Positions 51,396-61,447 of a stretch of DNA of 64,000 nt are shown here, piece after piece (position 1 is the stretch's first letter; each line of letters opens with the position of its first letter). The position numbers and the translations under genes were made by a program. Location: positions 124,001 through 188,000 of the forward strand of contig QWDA01000001.1 of NCBI GenBank assembly GCA_003605175.1, given 5' to 3'. This stretch comes from Paracoccaceae bacterium (lineage in GTDB: Bacteria; Pseudomonadota; Alphaproteobacteria; Rhodobacterales; Rhodobacteraceae). The notes beneath the pieces are model-generated. The model did no database searches and had not been told where the DNA came from. It saw nothing but the letters and a program-made list of their open reading frames with translations.

Positions 51396-52633
51396 CGGAC
51401 GTCGACGATCACCGCGTCGGCCCTGAGCTCGGCGAGATAGGCCTCGGCATAGGCCGCGGCCCGCTGGTTCGAGAGCTGCCGGCGCACCGCTCCGCGGTCC
51501 AGCGACTCGGCCGTTTCGGTGGTGCGCCCGCAAAGCATGAGCACCAGCCGCGCATCGCCGCGGGTCAGCGCCGTGGACACCTCGTTGTCGTCGAGCCTGG
51601 CAAGCTCGAGGGCGATATCGGCGGGGATGTCGGCGGGCGCCCGGGTCTCGCGCAGGAGCCGCTCCTCCGGCAGGCCCTTGGCCTCGCCATAGAGATCGTC
51701 GCAGGTATCGACCCGGCTCGCCATTGCCTGGGCCTCCGCCTCGGTCGCGCCGGGCAGGCTGAACAGGGTATAATCGACCGCCACGGTCGCCGGGCGCTTC
51801 GGCGGAAGCTCCTGGAGCGCGCGGAGCTGGAAGATCGCCACGGCGTTCGGGATCCGGAGCGGTTCGGTGATCCCGCCGGGCGGCAGGGTCAGCACCTCGG
51901 AGCGGAGCTGCGGCGGCAGATCGGAAAGCGACAGCCAGTCGATCCGGCCGCCGGCTTCCGCGCTCCGGGAGGCGGAGTAACGCCTTGCCGCGTTGGAGAA
52001 GGCGTCGATCCCGCGGAGCTGAGAAATCTCGGCCACCCTAGCCTCCGCGGCCGCCAGCTCTTCGGGATTTCGCGCCGGCATGATGATCTCGGAGACCAGA
52101 ACGCGCGCGCCTCCCGCGGTTCCGGCGAGCGCCAGCGCGCGGTCGACCTCGTCTTCGCTCACCTGGCTGCGCGGGGCGAAGCGGGTCCGGGCCACCTCGC
52201 GCCACAGGACCCCGGCCCTGACGAAGTCGTTCAGGCTTTCCTCGGACACACCGTTCTGCCGCATCACGGCCACGAAATTCGCGGCGTCGGTATTGGCGCG
52301 CTGGGCGTATTCGTCGATCCCGGCCTGCAACATCTCGTCGGTCGCCTCGATGCCGAGCTCCTCGGCAGCCTGAAGCTGGAGCCGCTCGTCGATCAGCTTC
52401 TGGCGTGCTTCCCGGGCGAGGTCGCCCGGGGCGCCGAGCGCCCGCAGGAGGAGAATGCGCTGGTTGATCTCGTATTGCGTGACGGCCTTGTCGTTCACGC
52501 GGATCACCGGGCCGAACCGGCTCTGCGCGATTGCGGCGCCCGGATCGGCGGCAGCCAGGACAAGCGCGGCAAGGATCGGGGCCAGGCCTGGAAACAGGCG
52601 TCCGGATCGTCTCAACAAGGGTACCTCATCCAC
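51392..52633 (-). CDS. surA: Periplasmic peptidyl-prolyl isomerase / chaperone SurA
   Basis: A protein of about 413 residues. A signal peptide (FPGLAPILAALVLAAADPGAAIA) precedes the SurA N-terminal chaperone region (VIRVNDKAVTQYEINQRILL). One parvulin domain follows (about 175-275, RRYSASRSAEAGGRIDWLSL and the PGGITEPLRIPNAVAIFQL region). It assists folding of outer-membrane proteins such as LptD, encoded just upstream. The GTG at 52633 overlaps the lptD end. A TTG at 52618 has GAGG 5 nt before it and may be the true start. Confidence 0.9.
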   Translation of the reverse strand: MDEVPLLRRSGRLFPGLAPILAALVLAAADPGAAIAQSRFGPVIRVNDKAVTQYEINQRILLLRALGAPGDLAREARQKLIDERLQLQAAEELGIEATDEMLQAGIDEYAQRANTDAANFVAVMRQNGVSEESLNDFVRAGVLWREVARTRFAPRSQVSEDEVDRALALAGTAGGARVLVSEIIMPARNPEELAAAEARVAEISQLRGIDAFSNAARRYSASRSAEAGGRIDWLSLSDLPPQLRSEVLTLPPGGITEPLRIPNAVAIFQLRALQELPPKRPATVAVDYTLFSLPGATEAEAQAMASRVDTCDDLYGEAKGLPEERLLRETRAPADIPADIALELARLDDNEVSTALTRGDARLVLMLCGRTTETAESLDRGAVRRQLSNQRAAAYAEAYLAELRADAVIVDVR

Positions 52634-54749
52634 TGCAACTGCGACGTGCCCGACGCGGATCGCCCCCGGTTCCGAAGCCGGTGAGCGAGACCCGCAGGTC
52701 GATATCGGTCACGGGCTCGACATTAGTCGAACTGGTGAAGCGGCGCGAGAGAGAAAGGCCTACTGCGATGCACTCGTTCGCGTAGCGGACGCCGAGGCTC
52801 GCGCGGGTGGTCTTGCCTTCGTCGGCATTGAAGCGGAGCCCGCCATCGGTGGTCCAGAACTCGTCGAGCCTGTAGCTTCCGTCGAGCGCGAGCTCCGAAA
52901 TGTCGTCGGGCCGCCCGTCCGTGGGATCGGCGCCGCGCCAGAGATGGGTGCCTTCGAGCGTGACCCGGTCGTCGCTCCACGCGAGCCGGGTCTCCGATCG
53001 CGAGATGTCGAGATTGTCGTCGATCAGCGTGCGGCTGACCAGGTTGAGCCGGTCGTCGAACTTGAGCACCCCGCCGACCAGCCAGTCCGACAGCCCGCCG
53101 GCAATGCCCGTCCCGCCCGCGAACTGAGCGCGCTGGTCGAAGCGGACGATCCGGCCGGCGGTCACGCCGAGCGACCAGCCGTCGGGGTCGAAGCGGGTCC
53201 AGGTGAGGCCGAGATTGGTGCGGAGCCCGATCTCGCGCGCATCGATGCCGGGATAGCGGCTGAGCGCGAAGAGATTGCCTTCGTCGAACTCGACCTCGGT
53301 GCTGTCCTCGTTCGGGACACTGGAATCTCCGCCGATTTCCGACCAGACCAGCTGAACCTTCGGTTCCACCAGATAGCGCAGGCCGCCGGCGCCGTTCTTC
53401 TGGAACGGCCAGGCAAGGGAGATCGCGGCCTGCGGCAGGATGCGGTCGGCGGTATCGGGAAAGCTCGAATCCTGATCGATCACGTAATGGTCGAGCATGA
53501 GCCCCGCCTCGGCGGAGGCGACGAAGCCGGCGCCGAGAATGCGCGAGGTCTCCCAGTTGAGATCGCCCGTGATGCGGCGCAGGTCGCGGCCGACGCCATC
53601 GGCGTTCGAGGTCCGGTGCAGCGCGGATCCGCTCAGGCCGAGCCAGGCCTGACCCCAGACCGGATCCTCCAGAACGCGCTGCGAGATGCCGAAATCCAGG
53701 AGCCGGCTCGGAATTTCGTCGGCGGTCGCCAGTTCGCTCGACCGGAGCGTGCGCAGCGACAGGGCCTCGGCCCGCACCCACTGGTCGTCACGGACTCGGG
53801 ACAGATCGACCCCGCTGGTCAGGCGGTCGCGCTCGGTGATCCCGTAATCGTAGAGATAGGAATCGTCCGAGACGAGCTCGAGATCGAAGCCGAGCGTGAA
53901 ATCGCGGGGCAGATCGAATTCGCCCCTCGCGAAGAGATAGGCGCGCGTGTTGTCCGGCTCGATGTCGTCGCTCGACAGGGCGCCGTCGAAACTGAGCGTC
54001 CCATGCGCGAGCTCCTGCCGGTAGGCCGCGCCGAGCGTGGTGGTGGCGCCTGAGATGAAGGGCGAAAAGGTCAGGTCGGCATGGTCGCCGAAGGGCAGGA
54101 AATAGGGCGTGACGACACCGGTTCCAAGACGTGTCCGCGAGCGGATTCCGGGGACGAGAAAGCCGGCCGAGCGTTTCAGCGAAGGGTCGGGAAGCCTCAG
54201 CGACGGGACGTAGAAGACCGGGACGCCCATGACGCGGAACTGGGCATTGTCGAAATAGAGCTGCTGTTCCTGCTCGTCGCGGATCACTCGCCTGGCGCGG
54301 ATCTCCCAGAGCGGCGCTTCGCCGTCGCAGATCTCGCAGCTCGACGCGGCCACGCGGGAGAGGCGGGTATAGCGGCCGTCTTTCCGGTCGATCCGTGCGG
54401 CGGCGAGCTGCATTTCCCGGTCGAGGACGAGCCGCGCCGAGGTCAGGATCCCGTCGCGGAGCGACGAGGACATTTCTGCCGAGGAGGCGAGAATGATCGT
54501 GTCGCCGCCCTCGGTCAGGACCAGGGGGCCGTCGATGGACAGGACTTCCCCCGCGCGGTCGTAGCGTACCCGCGTCGCGGTGAGGCGTATTCCCTCGTAG
54601 GTGACTTCCACATGTCCCTCGGCGACGAGCGCGCCGTCGCCGGCCAGACTGATCCGGTCTGCGACCAGCGTCGCGGTCTGTGGCGTGGCCGCCCCGGGCG
54701 CGAGGACCATGAGGGCCGCTGCGGCAAGGGCGCGGATCGTCCGGCGCAT
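52626..54749 (-). CDS. lptD: LPS-assembly outer-membrane protein LptD
   Basis: A 707-residue beta-barrel that inserts LPS into the outer leaflet with LptE. After a signal peptide (1 to about 23) comes an OstA/LptA-like periplasmic domain (about 28-180, LVADRISLAGDGALVAEGHV). The barrel follows (FYVPSLRLPDPSLKRSAGFL onward). The Cys pair CEICDG (about 117-120) is conserved in alphaproteobacterial members. It shares one base (TGATG) with the lptG stop and slightly overlaps surA. Confidence 0.95.
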   Translation of the reverse strand: MRRTIRALAAAALMVLAPGAATPQTATLVADRISLAGDGALVAEGHVEVTYEGIRLTATRVRYDRAGEVLSIDGPLVLTEGGDTIILASSAEMSSSLRDGILTSARLVLDREMQLAAARIDRKDGRYTRLSRVAASSCEICDGEAPLWEIRARRVIRDEQEQQLYFDNAQFRVMGVPVFYVPSLRLPDPSLKRSAGFLVPGIRSRTRLGTGVVTPYFLPFGDHADLTFSPFISGATTTLGAAYRQELAHGTLSFDGALSSDDIEPDNTRAYLFARGEFDLPRDFTLGFDLELVSDDSYLYDYGITERDRLTSGVDLSRVRDDQWVRAEALSLRTLRSSELATADEIPSRLLDFGISQRVLEDPVWGQAWLGLSGSALHRTSNADGVGRDLRRITGDLNWETSRILGAGFVASAEAGLMLDHYVIDQDSSFPDTADRILPQAAISLAWPFQKNGAGGLRYLVEPKVQLVWSEIGGDSSVPNEDSTEVEFDEGNLFALSRYPGIDAREIGLRTNLGLTWTRFDPDGWSLGVTAGRIVRFDQRAQFAGGTGIAGGLSDWLVGGVLKFDDRLNLVSRTLIDDNLDISRSETRLAWSDDRVTLEGTHLWRGADPTDGRPDDISELALDGSYRLDEFWTTDGGLRFNADEGKTTRASLGVRYANECIAVGLSLSRRFTSSTNVEPVTDIDLRVSLTGFGTGGDPRRARRSCSG

Positions 54750-55846
54750 CAGCCGTCCTCCAGGTGCAGGATCAGGCCGAGCGGCAGGAGCGTCGCCGCG
54801 GCGGGCGCGCCCCAGGCGGCCAGCGCGATGGGGATCTGGCCGTTCTCGCCGAGGATCTGGGCGAAGTTCCGGATGAAATAGAGCGTGAAGCCGAGGCCGA
54901 GTGAGGTGACCACCATGAGCCCCGTCCGCCCGAAGCGGGCCGGCCGAAGCGTGAAGCCGGCCGCGACAAGAACCATTGATGCAAGAAGCAGGGGAAGCGC
55001 CAGCTCCATCTGCAGCCAGACACGATACTGGCGGGCCGAGAAGCCGGCCTTTTCCAGGCGGGCGATCTGGCTCGGGAGCTCCCAGATCGGGATTGCCATC
55101 GGCGTGCCGAAACTGTTGGCGATCTCGTCGCGCGTGAGGCTGGTGGGAACGGTGAGGCTGTCGCGGAGCTGGGCATCGCTTTCGGGGTTCTCGCTGCCCG
55201 TGAGGCGCCACTCCTTGGCGTCCTTGACCTGCCAGGCCCCCCGGGTCAGCGTCGCGCTTTCCGCCTCGATCCGCCGGTTCGGAATTCCGTCGGTGTCGAA
55301 GGCGATGAAGGTCACGCCGTAGAGTGTCGTCCCGTCGGGGCCGGCCCGGCTCGCGCGGATCACCGTCTGGCCGTCCGCACCGCCCTGCCGGAGCCACAGG
55401 CCCTCGGGGCTGACCGACAGAACGCTGGTATCGGCGCCGAGATACCGCGCGGCCAGCGTTTCGTACTGAACCGATGTCGCGGCGACGATCGGGTTCATCA
55501 TTCCCACGGCGACGACGCCCAGCGCGAAGGCCACCGTGATCGGCGCGGAAACGCTGACCAGCGCGGACCGCCCCGCCGCCCGCGCGATCACCAGTTCCGA
55601 GGATCGCGACAGCGAGACGAAGAGCCCGATGGCGGAAAGGATCGTGATCAGCGGGAGCACCCGGTAAAGCGATTCCGGGACGTTGAGAAAGGTCAGCGTC
55701 AGGATCGCGCCGAAGCTGAGCGACTGTTCGTTGAAGCGGCGGATCTGTTCGACCATGTCGATCAGGGCGAGCATCACGAAGAGCGACAGGAAGACCCCGA
55801 TGAACAGGAAGAGAAACCTGCGGGCGAAGTAGAGATGGAGCGTCAT
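54749..55846 (-). CDS. lptG: LPS export ABC permease LptG
   Basis: A 365-residue inner-membrane permease of the LptB2FG transporter. Three helices at the N-terminus (YFARRFLFLFIGVFLSLFVM) and three at the C-terminus surround a periplasmic beta-jellyroll domain. MVEQIRRF and VLPLITILSAIGLF match the family. The ATG at 55846 overlaps lptF by ATGA; the in-frame upstream stretch lies inside lptF and was left out. The ATPase lptB is not in this window. Confidence 0.95.
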   Translation of the reverse strand: MTLHLYFARRFLFLFIGVFLSLFVMLALIDMVEQIRRFNEQSLSFGAILTLTFLNVPESLYRVLPLITILSAIGLFVSLSRSSELVIARAAGRSALVSVSAPITVAFALGVVAVGMMNPIVAATSVQYETLAARYLGADTSVLSVSPEGLWLRQGGADGQTVIRASRAGPDGTTLYGVTFIAFDTDGIPNRRIEAESATLTRGAWQVKDAKEWRLTGSENPESDAQLRDSLTVPTSLTRDEIANSFGTPMAIPIWELPSQIARLEKAGFSARQYRVWLQMELALPLLLASMVLVAAGFTLRPARFGRTGLMVVTSLGLGFTLYFIRNFAQILGENGQIPIALAAWGAPAAATLLPLGLILHLEDG

Positions 55847-56976
55847 GCCGGCTGCCTCCGCCGGCGCCGGAAAAGCTGCGGATTGGCGGCCGCCCAGAAC
55901 AGCGCCAGGGCCGCCGCGCAGCCCAGGATGTTCGGGAGATAGAGCAGCGGCCAACCCGAGGGCATCAGATCGAGCGCCATGTCGTCGACCATGTTGTTCA
56001 GGACATAGAGCACGATCACCAGACCGACCGCCGCGAAGATCTGGTGCCAGATGCCGAAGCGGCTGAACCCGCCGAGCAGCAGCGTCGCAAAGCCGAGAAG
56101 CGGCGCAGTAATCGCGATCAGCGGCTGCGCGAGGCGGCTGTGGCCCTCGTGGATCATCCGTGCCGAGGTGGCGCGAAAGGCCGTGGCGAGGCCGGGGTCG
56201 CCGGAAAGCAGCGCGGGCGTGGAGGCTTCGCGCAGCGTGCGACGGGTGCTGGCCGCGCCGGCGCGGTCGATCAGCGCGGCGAGGTCGAAGGCGAGGTCGT
56301 CGAACCGGGTGATCGCCAGCGTCCGGTCGGGCATGCGGAGGACCTCGGCCATCCCGTCATACATGATGAGGCGGGGGCCGTCCTCGGTCCGGACGAGGCG
56401 CGACTGCGTGGCCGTATAGGTCACCTGCCGGTCCGGATTGCGGCTGTCGGTCAGGAACACGTCGCGCAACTCGCCCGATCCGGTAATCGCGCGGATATAG
56501 AGCGTCATGCCCTCGGCCGGGTGCACGAAGCGGCCCTCGACCAAGAGGCGCGCCGTCACGTTCTCGGCGATCTCGACCTGGCGCTCGGCGAGCCGCGCGA
56601 AGCTCAAGGGCACGATGAGATTGACGAGAATCGCCATGAAGCCGGCGACGATGAGCCCGAAGGCCAGCACCGGCCGCGCGAGCCGGTAGGGGCTGAACCC
56701 GTTCGCCTGGACGACCACCAGCTCGCTCTCCGAGGTCAGCCGGTTCGCGGTGTAGAGCGTTGCGACAAAAGCGGAAATCGGCAGCACCACGCGGATCACG
56801 TTGGGCAGGGTGAGGGCGGTGAACTCGAGGAACACCGTCGCGGACTGGCCCGAGGCGATCAGCCAGTCGAACAGGCGCACCGCGCGGTTGATCCAGTAGA
56901 TCAGCACGAGCACCACCGACGAGAAGCCGAAGATCACCATGAGCTGCGACAGCATGTACCTGTCGAACCGTCCCAT
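55843..56976 (-). CDS. lptF: LPS export ABC permease LptF
   Basis: A 377-residue partner of LptG, same topology: MGRFDRYMLSQLMVIFGFSS, a periplasmic domain (about 100-270) and C-terminal helices. TANRLTSESELVVVQANGFS is a family hallmark. It is the first gene of the minus-strand run lptF-lptG-lptD-surA-pdxA, all with overlapping ends. It is divergent from leucyl aminopeptidase with a 133-bp shared promoter region. Confidence 0.95.
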   Translation of the reverse strand: MGRFDRYMLSQLMVIFGFSSVVLVLIYWINRAVRLFDWLIASGQSATVFLEFTALTLPNVIRVVLPISAFVATLYTANRLTSESELVVVQANGFSPYRLARPVLAFGLIVAGFMAILVNLIVPLSFARLAERQVEIAENVTARLLVEGRFVHPAEGMTLYIRAITGSGELRDVFLTDSRNPDRQVTYTATQSRLVRTEDGPRLIMYDGMAEVLRMPDRTLAITRFDDLAFDLAALIDRAGAASTRRTLREASTPALLSGDPGLATAFRATSARMIHEGHSRLAQPLIAITAPLLGFATLLLGGFSRFGIWHQIFAAVGLVIVLYVLNNMVDDMALDLMPSGWPLLYLPNILGCAAALALFWAAANPQLFRRRRRQPA

Positions 56977-57109
56977 GGTGTCGCTGCCCCGTTCCGCCTG
57001 TCTTTGCCGGCGGACCCTAGACCATTGCCGCCGGCTGGGAAACTCCGATCTGGCCTTCGTCTGGTGGCGAGGCTAGGTGTAGGCCGACCCCAGCCGAGGA
57101 GCATGTTTG

Positions 57110-58588
57110 ATGACCGTCCCCGCCGAACTGACCTTCGCCGAGATCGATCTCGACGCCATTGCCGCCGCGACCGGGCGGGTGGTGGTGATCGTGACACCCG
57201 ACGGAAAGTTCGATTCGGCGGCGCGGCGTGTGAACAGGCTGACCAAGGGCGCGCTGGCCCGGTTCGCGGAGAGCCCGGCCTTCGACAAGCTCAAGCCCGG
57301 CGAGACGGCGGAACTGGCCTGGCCCGCAGGGCTCGCCGCCGAAGCGCTCCAGGTCGTCAAGCTCGGCCGCCGCCCCGATGTCCCGACCGCGCGCAAGGCG
57401 GGGGTGGCGATCGGCCGGGCGGTCCGGGGCAAGGAGGTTCTGGTGCTGGCCGGATCCCTGCGTCATGCCGCGGAGCTCGCGCTGGGCGCGCTCCTCCGCG
57501 CCTATGCCTTCACCGACCACAAGTCGAAATCCGACGATGCCGACGACAAGGGCCCGGGCCGCCTGACCGTGATGGTCGCGAAACCCGACGCTGTCCGCGT
57601 GGAGGCCGCCGCCGCCGCGGCGCTTGCGGAGGGCGTGTTCTTCACCCGCGACCTGGTGAACGCGCCCGCGAACGTGCTGACCACCTCGGCCTTTGCCGAC
57701 AGGCTGGCGGCGCTTTCCGAGCTCGGCCTGAAGGTGACCGTGCTCGAGGAGCCCGAGCTGGAACGGCTCGGCATGCGCACGCTGCTCGCCGTGGGGCAGG
57801 GCTCGGAAATGCCTTCCAGGGTCGTGGTGATGGAATGGAACGGCGGCGGCGACGAACGGCCGCTTGCGCTGGTCGGCAAGGGTGTGGTGTTCGACACCGG
57901 CGGGATCTCGATCAAGCCGGCGGGCGGCATGGAAGACATGACCATGGACATGGGTGGCGCCGGCACCGTCGCGGGCGTGATGAAGGCGCTGGCGCTCCGG
58001 AAGGCCAGGGCGAACGTGGTGGGTCTCGTCGGTCTGGTCGAGAACATGCCCGACGGGAACGCGCAGCGTCCGGGCGATGTGGTGGTGTCCATGAAGGGCG
58101 ATACGGTCGAGGTGATCAACACCGACGCCGAGGGGCGCCTCGTTCTGTGCGACGTGATGTGGTACGCGCAGGAGACCCACGATCCGGTGGCGATGATCGA
58201 CCTCGCAACGCTGACAGGGGCGGTGATCATCGGCCTGGGCCATGAGAATGCCGGTGTCTTCTCGAATGACGATACGTTCTGCGACGCGTTCCTCGCGGCG
58301 GCGAAGGAGGAGGGCGAGGGTGCATGGCGGCTGCCGCTCGGGGCGGGCTATGACCGGCAGCTCAAGAGCGAGATCGCCGACATGAAGAATGTGGGCGGCC
58401 GGCCGGCGGGCTCGATCACGGCGGCGCAGTTTCTCCAGCGGTTCGTCAAGGACGGCATGCCCTGGATCCATCTCGACATCGCCGGCGTGGCAAGCCTGAA
58501 GAGCGAGGGGACCTATGCGCCCAAGGGGGCGACGGGGTGGGGCGTCCTGGCGCTGAACCGGCTGATCGCCGACAGGTACGAGGGCTAG
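57110..58588 (+). CDS. pepA: Leucyl aminopeptidase (M17)
   Basis: A 492-residue cytosolic bimetal aminopeptidase. The catalytic C-terminal domain carries GKGVVFDTGGISIKPAGGME (metal Lys and Asp) and the signature NTDAEGRLVL. MTMDMGGAG is also typical. The N-terminal domain (about 1-160) is the variable regulatory part. The ATG at 57110 has GAGGAG 10 nt before it. It is followed by holC, the common arrangement in proteobacteria. Confidence 0.95.
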   Translation: MTVPAELTFAEIDLDAIAAATGRVVVIVTPDGKFDSAARRVNRLTKGALARFAESPAFDKLKPGETAELAWPAGLAAEALQVVKLGRRPDVPTARKAGVAIGRAVRGKEVLVLAGSLRHAAELALGALLRAYAFTDHKSKSDDADDKGPGRLTVMVAKPDAVRVEAAAAAALAEGVFFTRDLVNAPANVLTTSAFADRLAALSELGLKVTVLEEPELERLGMRTLLAVGQGSEMPSRVVVMEWNGGGDERPLALVGKGVVFDTGGISIKPAGGMEDMTMDMGGAGTVAGVMKALALRKARANVVGLVGLVENMPDGNAQRPGDVVVSMKGDTVEVINTDAEGRLVLCDVMWYAQETHDPVAMIDLATLTGAVIIGLGHENAGVFSNDDTFCDAFLAAAKEEGEGAWRLPLGAGYDRQLKSEIADMKNVGGRPAGSITAAQFLQRFVKDGMPWIHLDIAGVASLKSEGTYAPKGATGWGVLALNRLIADRYEG

Positions 58589-58594
58589 GCGCCG

Positions 58595-59056
58595 GTGGGC
58601 GCCGCGTATTTCTACCACCTGACCCGCGCGCCGATGGAGGCGACGCTGCCGATGCTGATCGACCGCGCTCTGGGCGCCGGCTGGCATGTGGCGGTGCGCG
58701 GGAAATCCGCCGACCGGCTCGACTGGCTCGACCAGAAGCTCTGGATGGGCGACGGGTTTCTGCCCCACGGACAGGCGGGCGGCACGCACGACGCCGATCA
58801 GCCGGTGCTCCTGACCGTCGGTCGCGACCTGCCGAACGGCGCGCGCTGCCTGATGGCGATCGACGGCGCCGAGATCGGCGCGGAAGAGGTCTCCGGTCTC
58901 GAACGCGCCTGTATCCTGTTCGACGGCAACGACTCCGCCGCAGTGGAGGCGGCGCGCGGCCAGTGGCGGGCGCTGACCACGGCGGGCTGCGCGGCGCAAT
59001 ACTGGAGCCAGGAGAGCGGTCGCTGGGAAAAGAAGGCCGAGAGCGGCAGCGGGTGA
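58595..59056 (+). CDS. holC: DNA polymerase III chi subunit
   Basis: A 153-residue clamp-loader accessory subunit that links polymerase III to SSB. AAYFYHLTRAPMEATLPMLI at the N-terminus and LDWLDQKLWMGDGFLPHGQA in the middle are typical of HolC. The start is GTG at 58595, 6 bp after pepA, so it is cotranscribed with it. Confidence 0.93.
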   Translation: MGAAYFYHLTRAPMEATLPMLIDRALGAGWHVAVRGKSADRLDWLDQKLWMGDGFLPHGQAGGTHDADQPVLLTVGRDLPNGARCLMAIDGAEIGAEEVSGLERACILFDGNDSAAVEAARGQWRALTTAGCAAQYWSQESGRWEKKAESGSG

Positions 59057-59164
59057 GCCGGGAAGATCGTTGATCGAGAGGATTTTCGGCGCGAGGTGGA
59101 GCGGGGCGCTCCACAAGCCGCCGCTGCCGCGCTAGGCTCTGACAATCCGCGCACCGGAGGATCC

Positions 59165-60019
59165 ATGGTCCGTTTCGTCCTTGCAGCGGTGCTCGCCGCC
59201 GGCCCCGTTCTTGCCGAGGGTCCGGGCCCCTTCGCGACCTTCGCGGCGGCGGGCGATCCCGTGCTGCACGATCCGCACGATCTCGCCTTTGGCCCCGACG
59301 GCAATCTCTACGTCGCGGACAAGTTCGCCGATCGCGTGGTGCTGATGGATCCGAACACGCTCGAGGTCATCGGCAGCATCGGCGATGGCGCCCTGTCCGG
59401 GGCGCATGACGTGTCCTTCGGTCCCGACGGGCGGCTTTACGTCGCCGCGACCGGGCTGGACGCGGTGGTGGTCTACGACCTCACGAAGGGCGTGCCGCGG
59501 AACGAGGGCGCGCTGACGCCGTTTCCGAGGACCGAGGGCGTGCTTGCCCATTCGAACGGCCGGCTCTACGTGATGGCGTCCGGCAGCGGGCACCTGGTTT
59601 CGGTCGAGAACGACAAGGTGCTGGCCGCGAGATCCGGCTTTCCCGGGGCCCACGACGTCGCCGAGGCTCCCGACGGCACGCTCTGGATCGCCGATACCGT
59701 CGGGCGGCGGCTGGTGCGGTTTTCCGCCGATCTCGAGCCGCTGGGCGTGATCTCGGGCCCCGCCTACGGCTTCGTTGGACCGCGCTACCTTGATTTCGAT
59801 CCCGACGGGATGCTCGTGGTCGCCGATCAGGACGCGCACCGCATCCTGAAGATCGACCCGGCCGATGGCGCGCTCCTCGGTGTGCTCGGAACCGGGGCGC
59901 CGGGTCTCGGGCCGAACCTCTTCGACGACCCGGAAGGTGTAGCGATCCGGGGATCGGAGTTTTTCTTTTCCGACAGCGACAACAACCGCATCGTCAAATA
60001 CGTGGTCGTGCTGAACTGA
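59165..60019 (+). CDS. Secreted NHL/SMP-30-like beta-propeller protein
   Basis: A 284-residue protein with a signal peptide (1 to about 18, VRFVLAAVLAAGPVLA). At least five propeller blades carry the pattern DLAFGPDGNLYVADKFADRV, then GAHDVSFGPDGRLYVA, YLDFDPDGMLVVADQDAHRI and FFSDSDNNRIVKY. Such periplasmic propellers bind ligands or act as lactonases; no catalytic set is evident. The ATG at 59165 follows GGAGG closely. Confidence 0.82.
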   Translation: MVRFVLAAVLAAGPVLAEGPGPFATFAAAGDPVLHDPHDLAFGPDGNLYVADKFADRVVLMDPNTLEVIGSIGDGALSGAHDVSFGPDGRLYVAATGLDAVVVYDLTKGVPRNEGALTPFPRTEGVLAHSNGRLYVMASGSGHLVSVENDKVLAARSGFPGAHDVAEAPDGTLWIADTVGRRLVRFSADLEPLGVISGPAYGFVGPRYLDFDPDGMLVVADQDAHRILKIDPADGALLGVLGTGAPGLGPNLFDDPEGVAIRGSEFFFSDSDNNRIVKYVVVLN

Positions 60020-60041
60020 CGCAAGGCGGTCGCCCCGGTTG

Positions 60042-61199
60042 TCAAAGCCCTTCGTGGAACTCCTCGATGAGGTGGCGGACCACATCGCGCAGGGCCTCGT
60101 CGCGATCCTTTCCCGCGGCCTCGCTGGCGGCGAAAACGCTGCGCTGGCGTTCGGCACTGGGCCCGCCGGCCACCATCTCGGCGAGCCGCGCCACTTCGTC
60201 GACCGAGCGGAGGACGCCGGCATCCTCGGCCACGAGCTCGATCCATTCCTCCGCCAGCGGGCTGAATTTGATGATCTGGCGCTGACCGAAATCGATCATT
60301 CCGTTCGACGTGCTGTAGCGCTGCGCGCGCCAGCGGTTTTCACCGACGAGGAAGGTCTCGTAGATTCGCCAGCGCTGGTTCCTTCGGGCGAGCCGGTAGA
60401 GCATCCGCATCGTCGCCTGGGTCAGGGAGGCCAGCGTCAGCGTGTCCTCGAGCCGGGGGGACACGTCGCAGATCCGTGATTCAAGGGTCGGAAAGCGGGC
60501 CGAAGGGCGCAGGTCCCACCAGATCTTGGTGCTGTCCTCGATCACGCCGAGATCGACCAGCGCGCCCACCGAGCGTTCGTATTCGGCCCAGCTCGAAAGC
60601 TGTGGAGGCAGTCCTGTGCGGGGCAGGTTGTCGAACACGGTGAGGCGATAGGAGGCAAGCCCGGTGTCGCGGCCCTGCCAGTAGGGCGAAGAACAGCTCA
60701 GCGCCAGAAGATGCGGCAGGAAGTACGTGAACTGGTTCATCAGGTCGATCCGCATGTCCTTGTCCTCGATGCCGACATGGACATGCATGCCGCAGATCAG
60801 CATGCGTTGGGCTACCCCCGCCAGGTCCCTGCGGAGCGTGTCGTAGCGTTCCTTTCGTGTGTGGTGCTGCTTCGCCCAGTCCGCGAACGGGTGGCAGGAG
60901 ACCGCGATCGGCGCCAGGCCATGCGCCCCGGCATGGCGCGAGACGGTGGCGCGCAGCTTCTTCAGCTCCTCGCGCGCCACCCCGATGGTGGGACAGACCT
61001 TGGTGCCGATCTCGATCTGGCACTGCAGGAATTCCGGGCTCACCTGGTGCTCTAGCTCGGCACGGCAGGCTTCCATGAGCGCTTCGGGCGCTTCGGCCAG
61101 CGCATAGCTCTGGGTGTCGACCAGGAGGTATTCCTCCTCGATCCCCATCGTGAAACTAGGCTCCTGCATCACGCCCCGCCGCTTGCCCCTGCTGGCCAT
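60042..61199 (-). CDS. YbdK-type carboxylate-amine ligase (GCS2 family)
   Basis: A 385-residue ATP-grasp-like ligase related to glutamate-cysteine ligase. The opening [15 protein letters not shown] with the metal-binding Glu cluster is diagnostic. [20 protein letters not shown] and [13 protein letters not shown] follow. E. coli YbdK has weak gamma-glutamyl-cysteine ligase activity; the natural substrate is unknown. The ATG at 61199 has GAGG 7 nt before it; an ATG ten codons later is the alternative. Convergent with the propeller gene. Confidence 0.9.
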   Translation of the reverse strand: MASRGKRRGVMQEPSFTMGIEEEYLLVDTQSYALAEAPEALMEACRAELEHQVSPEFLQCQIEIGTKVCPTIGVAREELKKLRATVSRHAGAHGLAPIAVSCHPFADWAKQHHTRKERYDTLRRDLAGVAQRMLICGMHVHVGIEDKDMRIDLMNQFTYFLPHLLALSCSSPYWQGRDTGLASYRLTVFDNLPRTGLPPQLSSWAEYERSVGALVDLGVIEDSTKIWWDLRPSARFPTLESRICDVSPRLEDTLTLASLTQATMRMLYRLARRNQRWRIYETFLVGENRWRAQRYSTSNGMIDFGQRQIIKFSPLAEEWIELVAEDAGVLRSVDEVARLAEMVAGGPSAERQRSVFAASEAAGKDRDEALRDVVRHLIEEFHEGL

Positions 61200-61295
61200 G
61201 AGAGCGCCTCGTGGCGCCCGACGCAAGGGCCAGCTCGGACGCGGAAATCCGGGGCGGCGCGATCGTGGCATCGAAGCTGGTGGCGTTATTGGGGG

Positions 61296-61309
61296 CTGTT
61301 TGGAAACAG
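61296..61309. promoter_or_regulatory. Short perfect dyad upstream of the VPLPA-CTERM gene
   Basis: CTGTTT-GG-AAACAG, 6-bp perfect arms, lies about 140 bp before the VPLPA-CTERM gene. It sits in the 250-bp AT-richer divergent region shared with the YbdK-type gene. Possible operator; no regulator can be named. Confidence 0.35.
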
Positions 61310-61447
61310 TAGCAACTCCAGTTGTTTATTGTGTTTGAATCGCAGGATTCCGCAATGTCAACGCATATTGCTGGAGCCATGGCGGCGTATATAGTCGGCT
61401 TGGGCCGGCATTCTGCCTGCCCGAATACAGATGGGGGATTTTCTGTA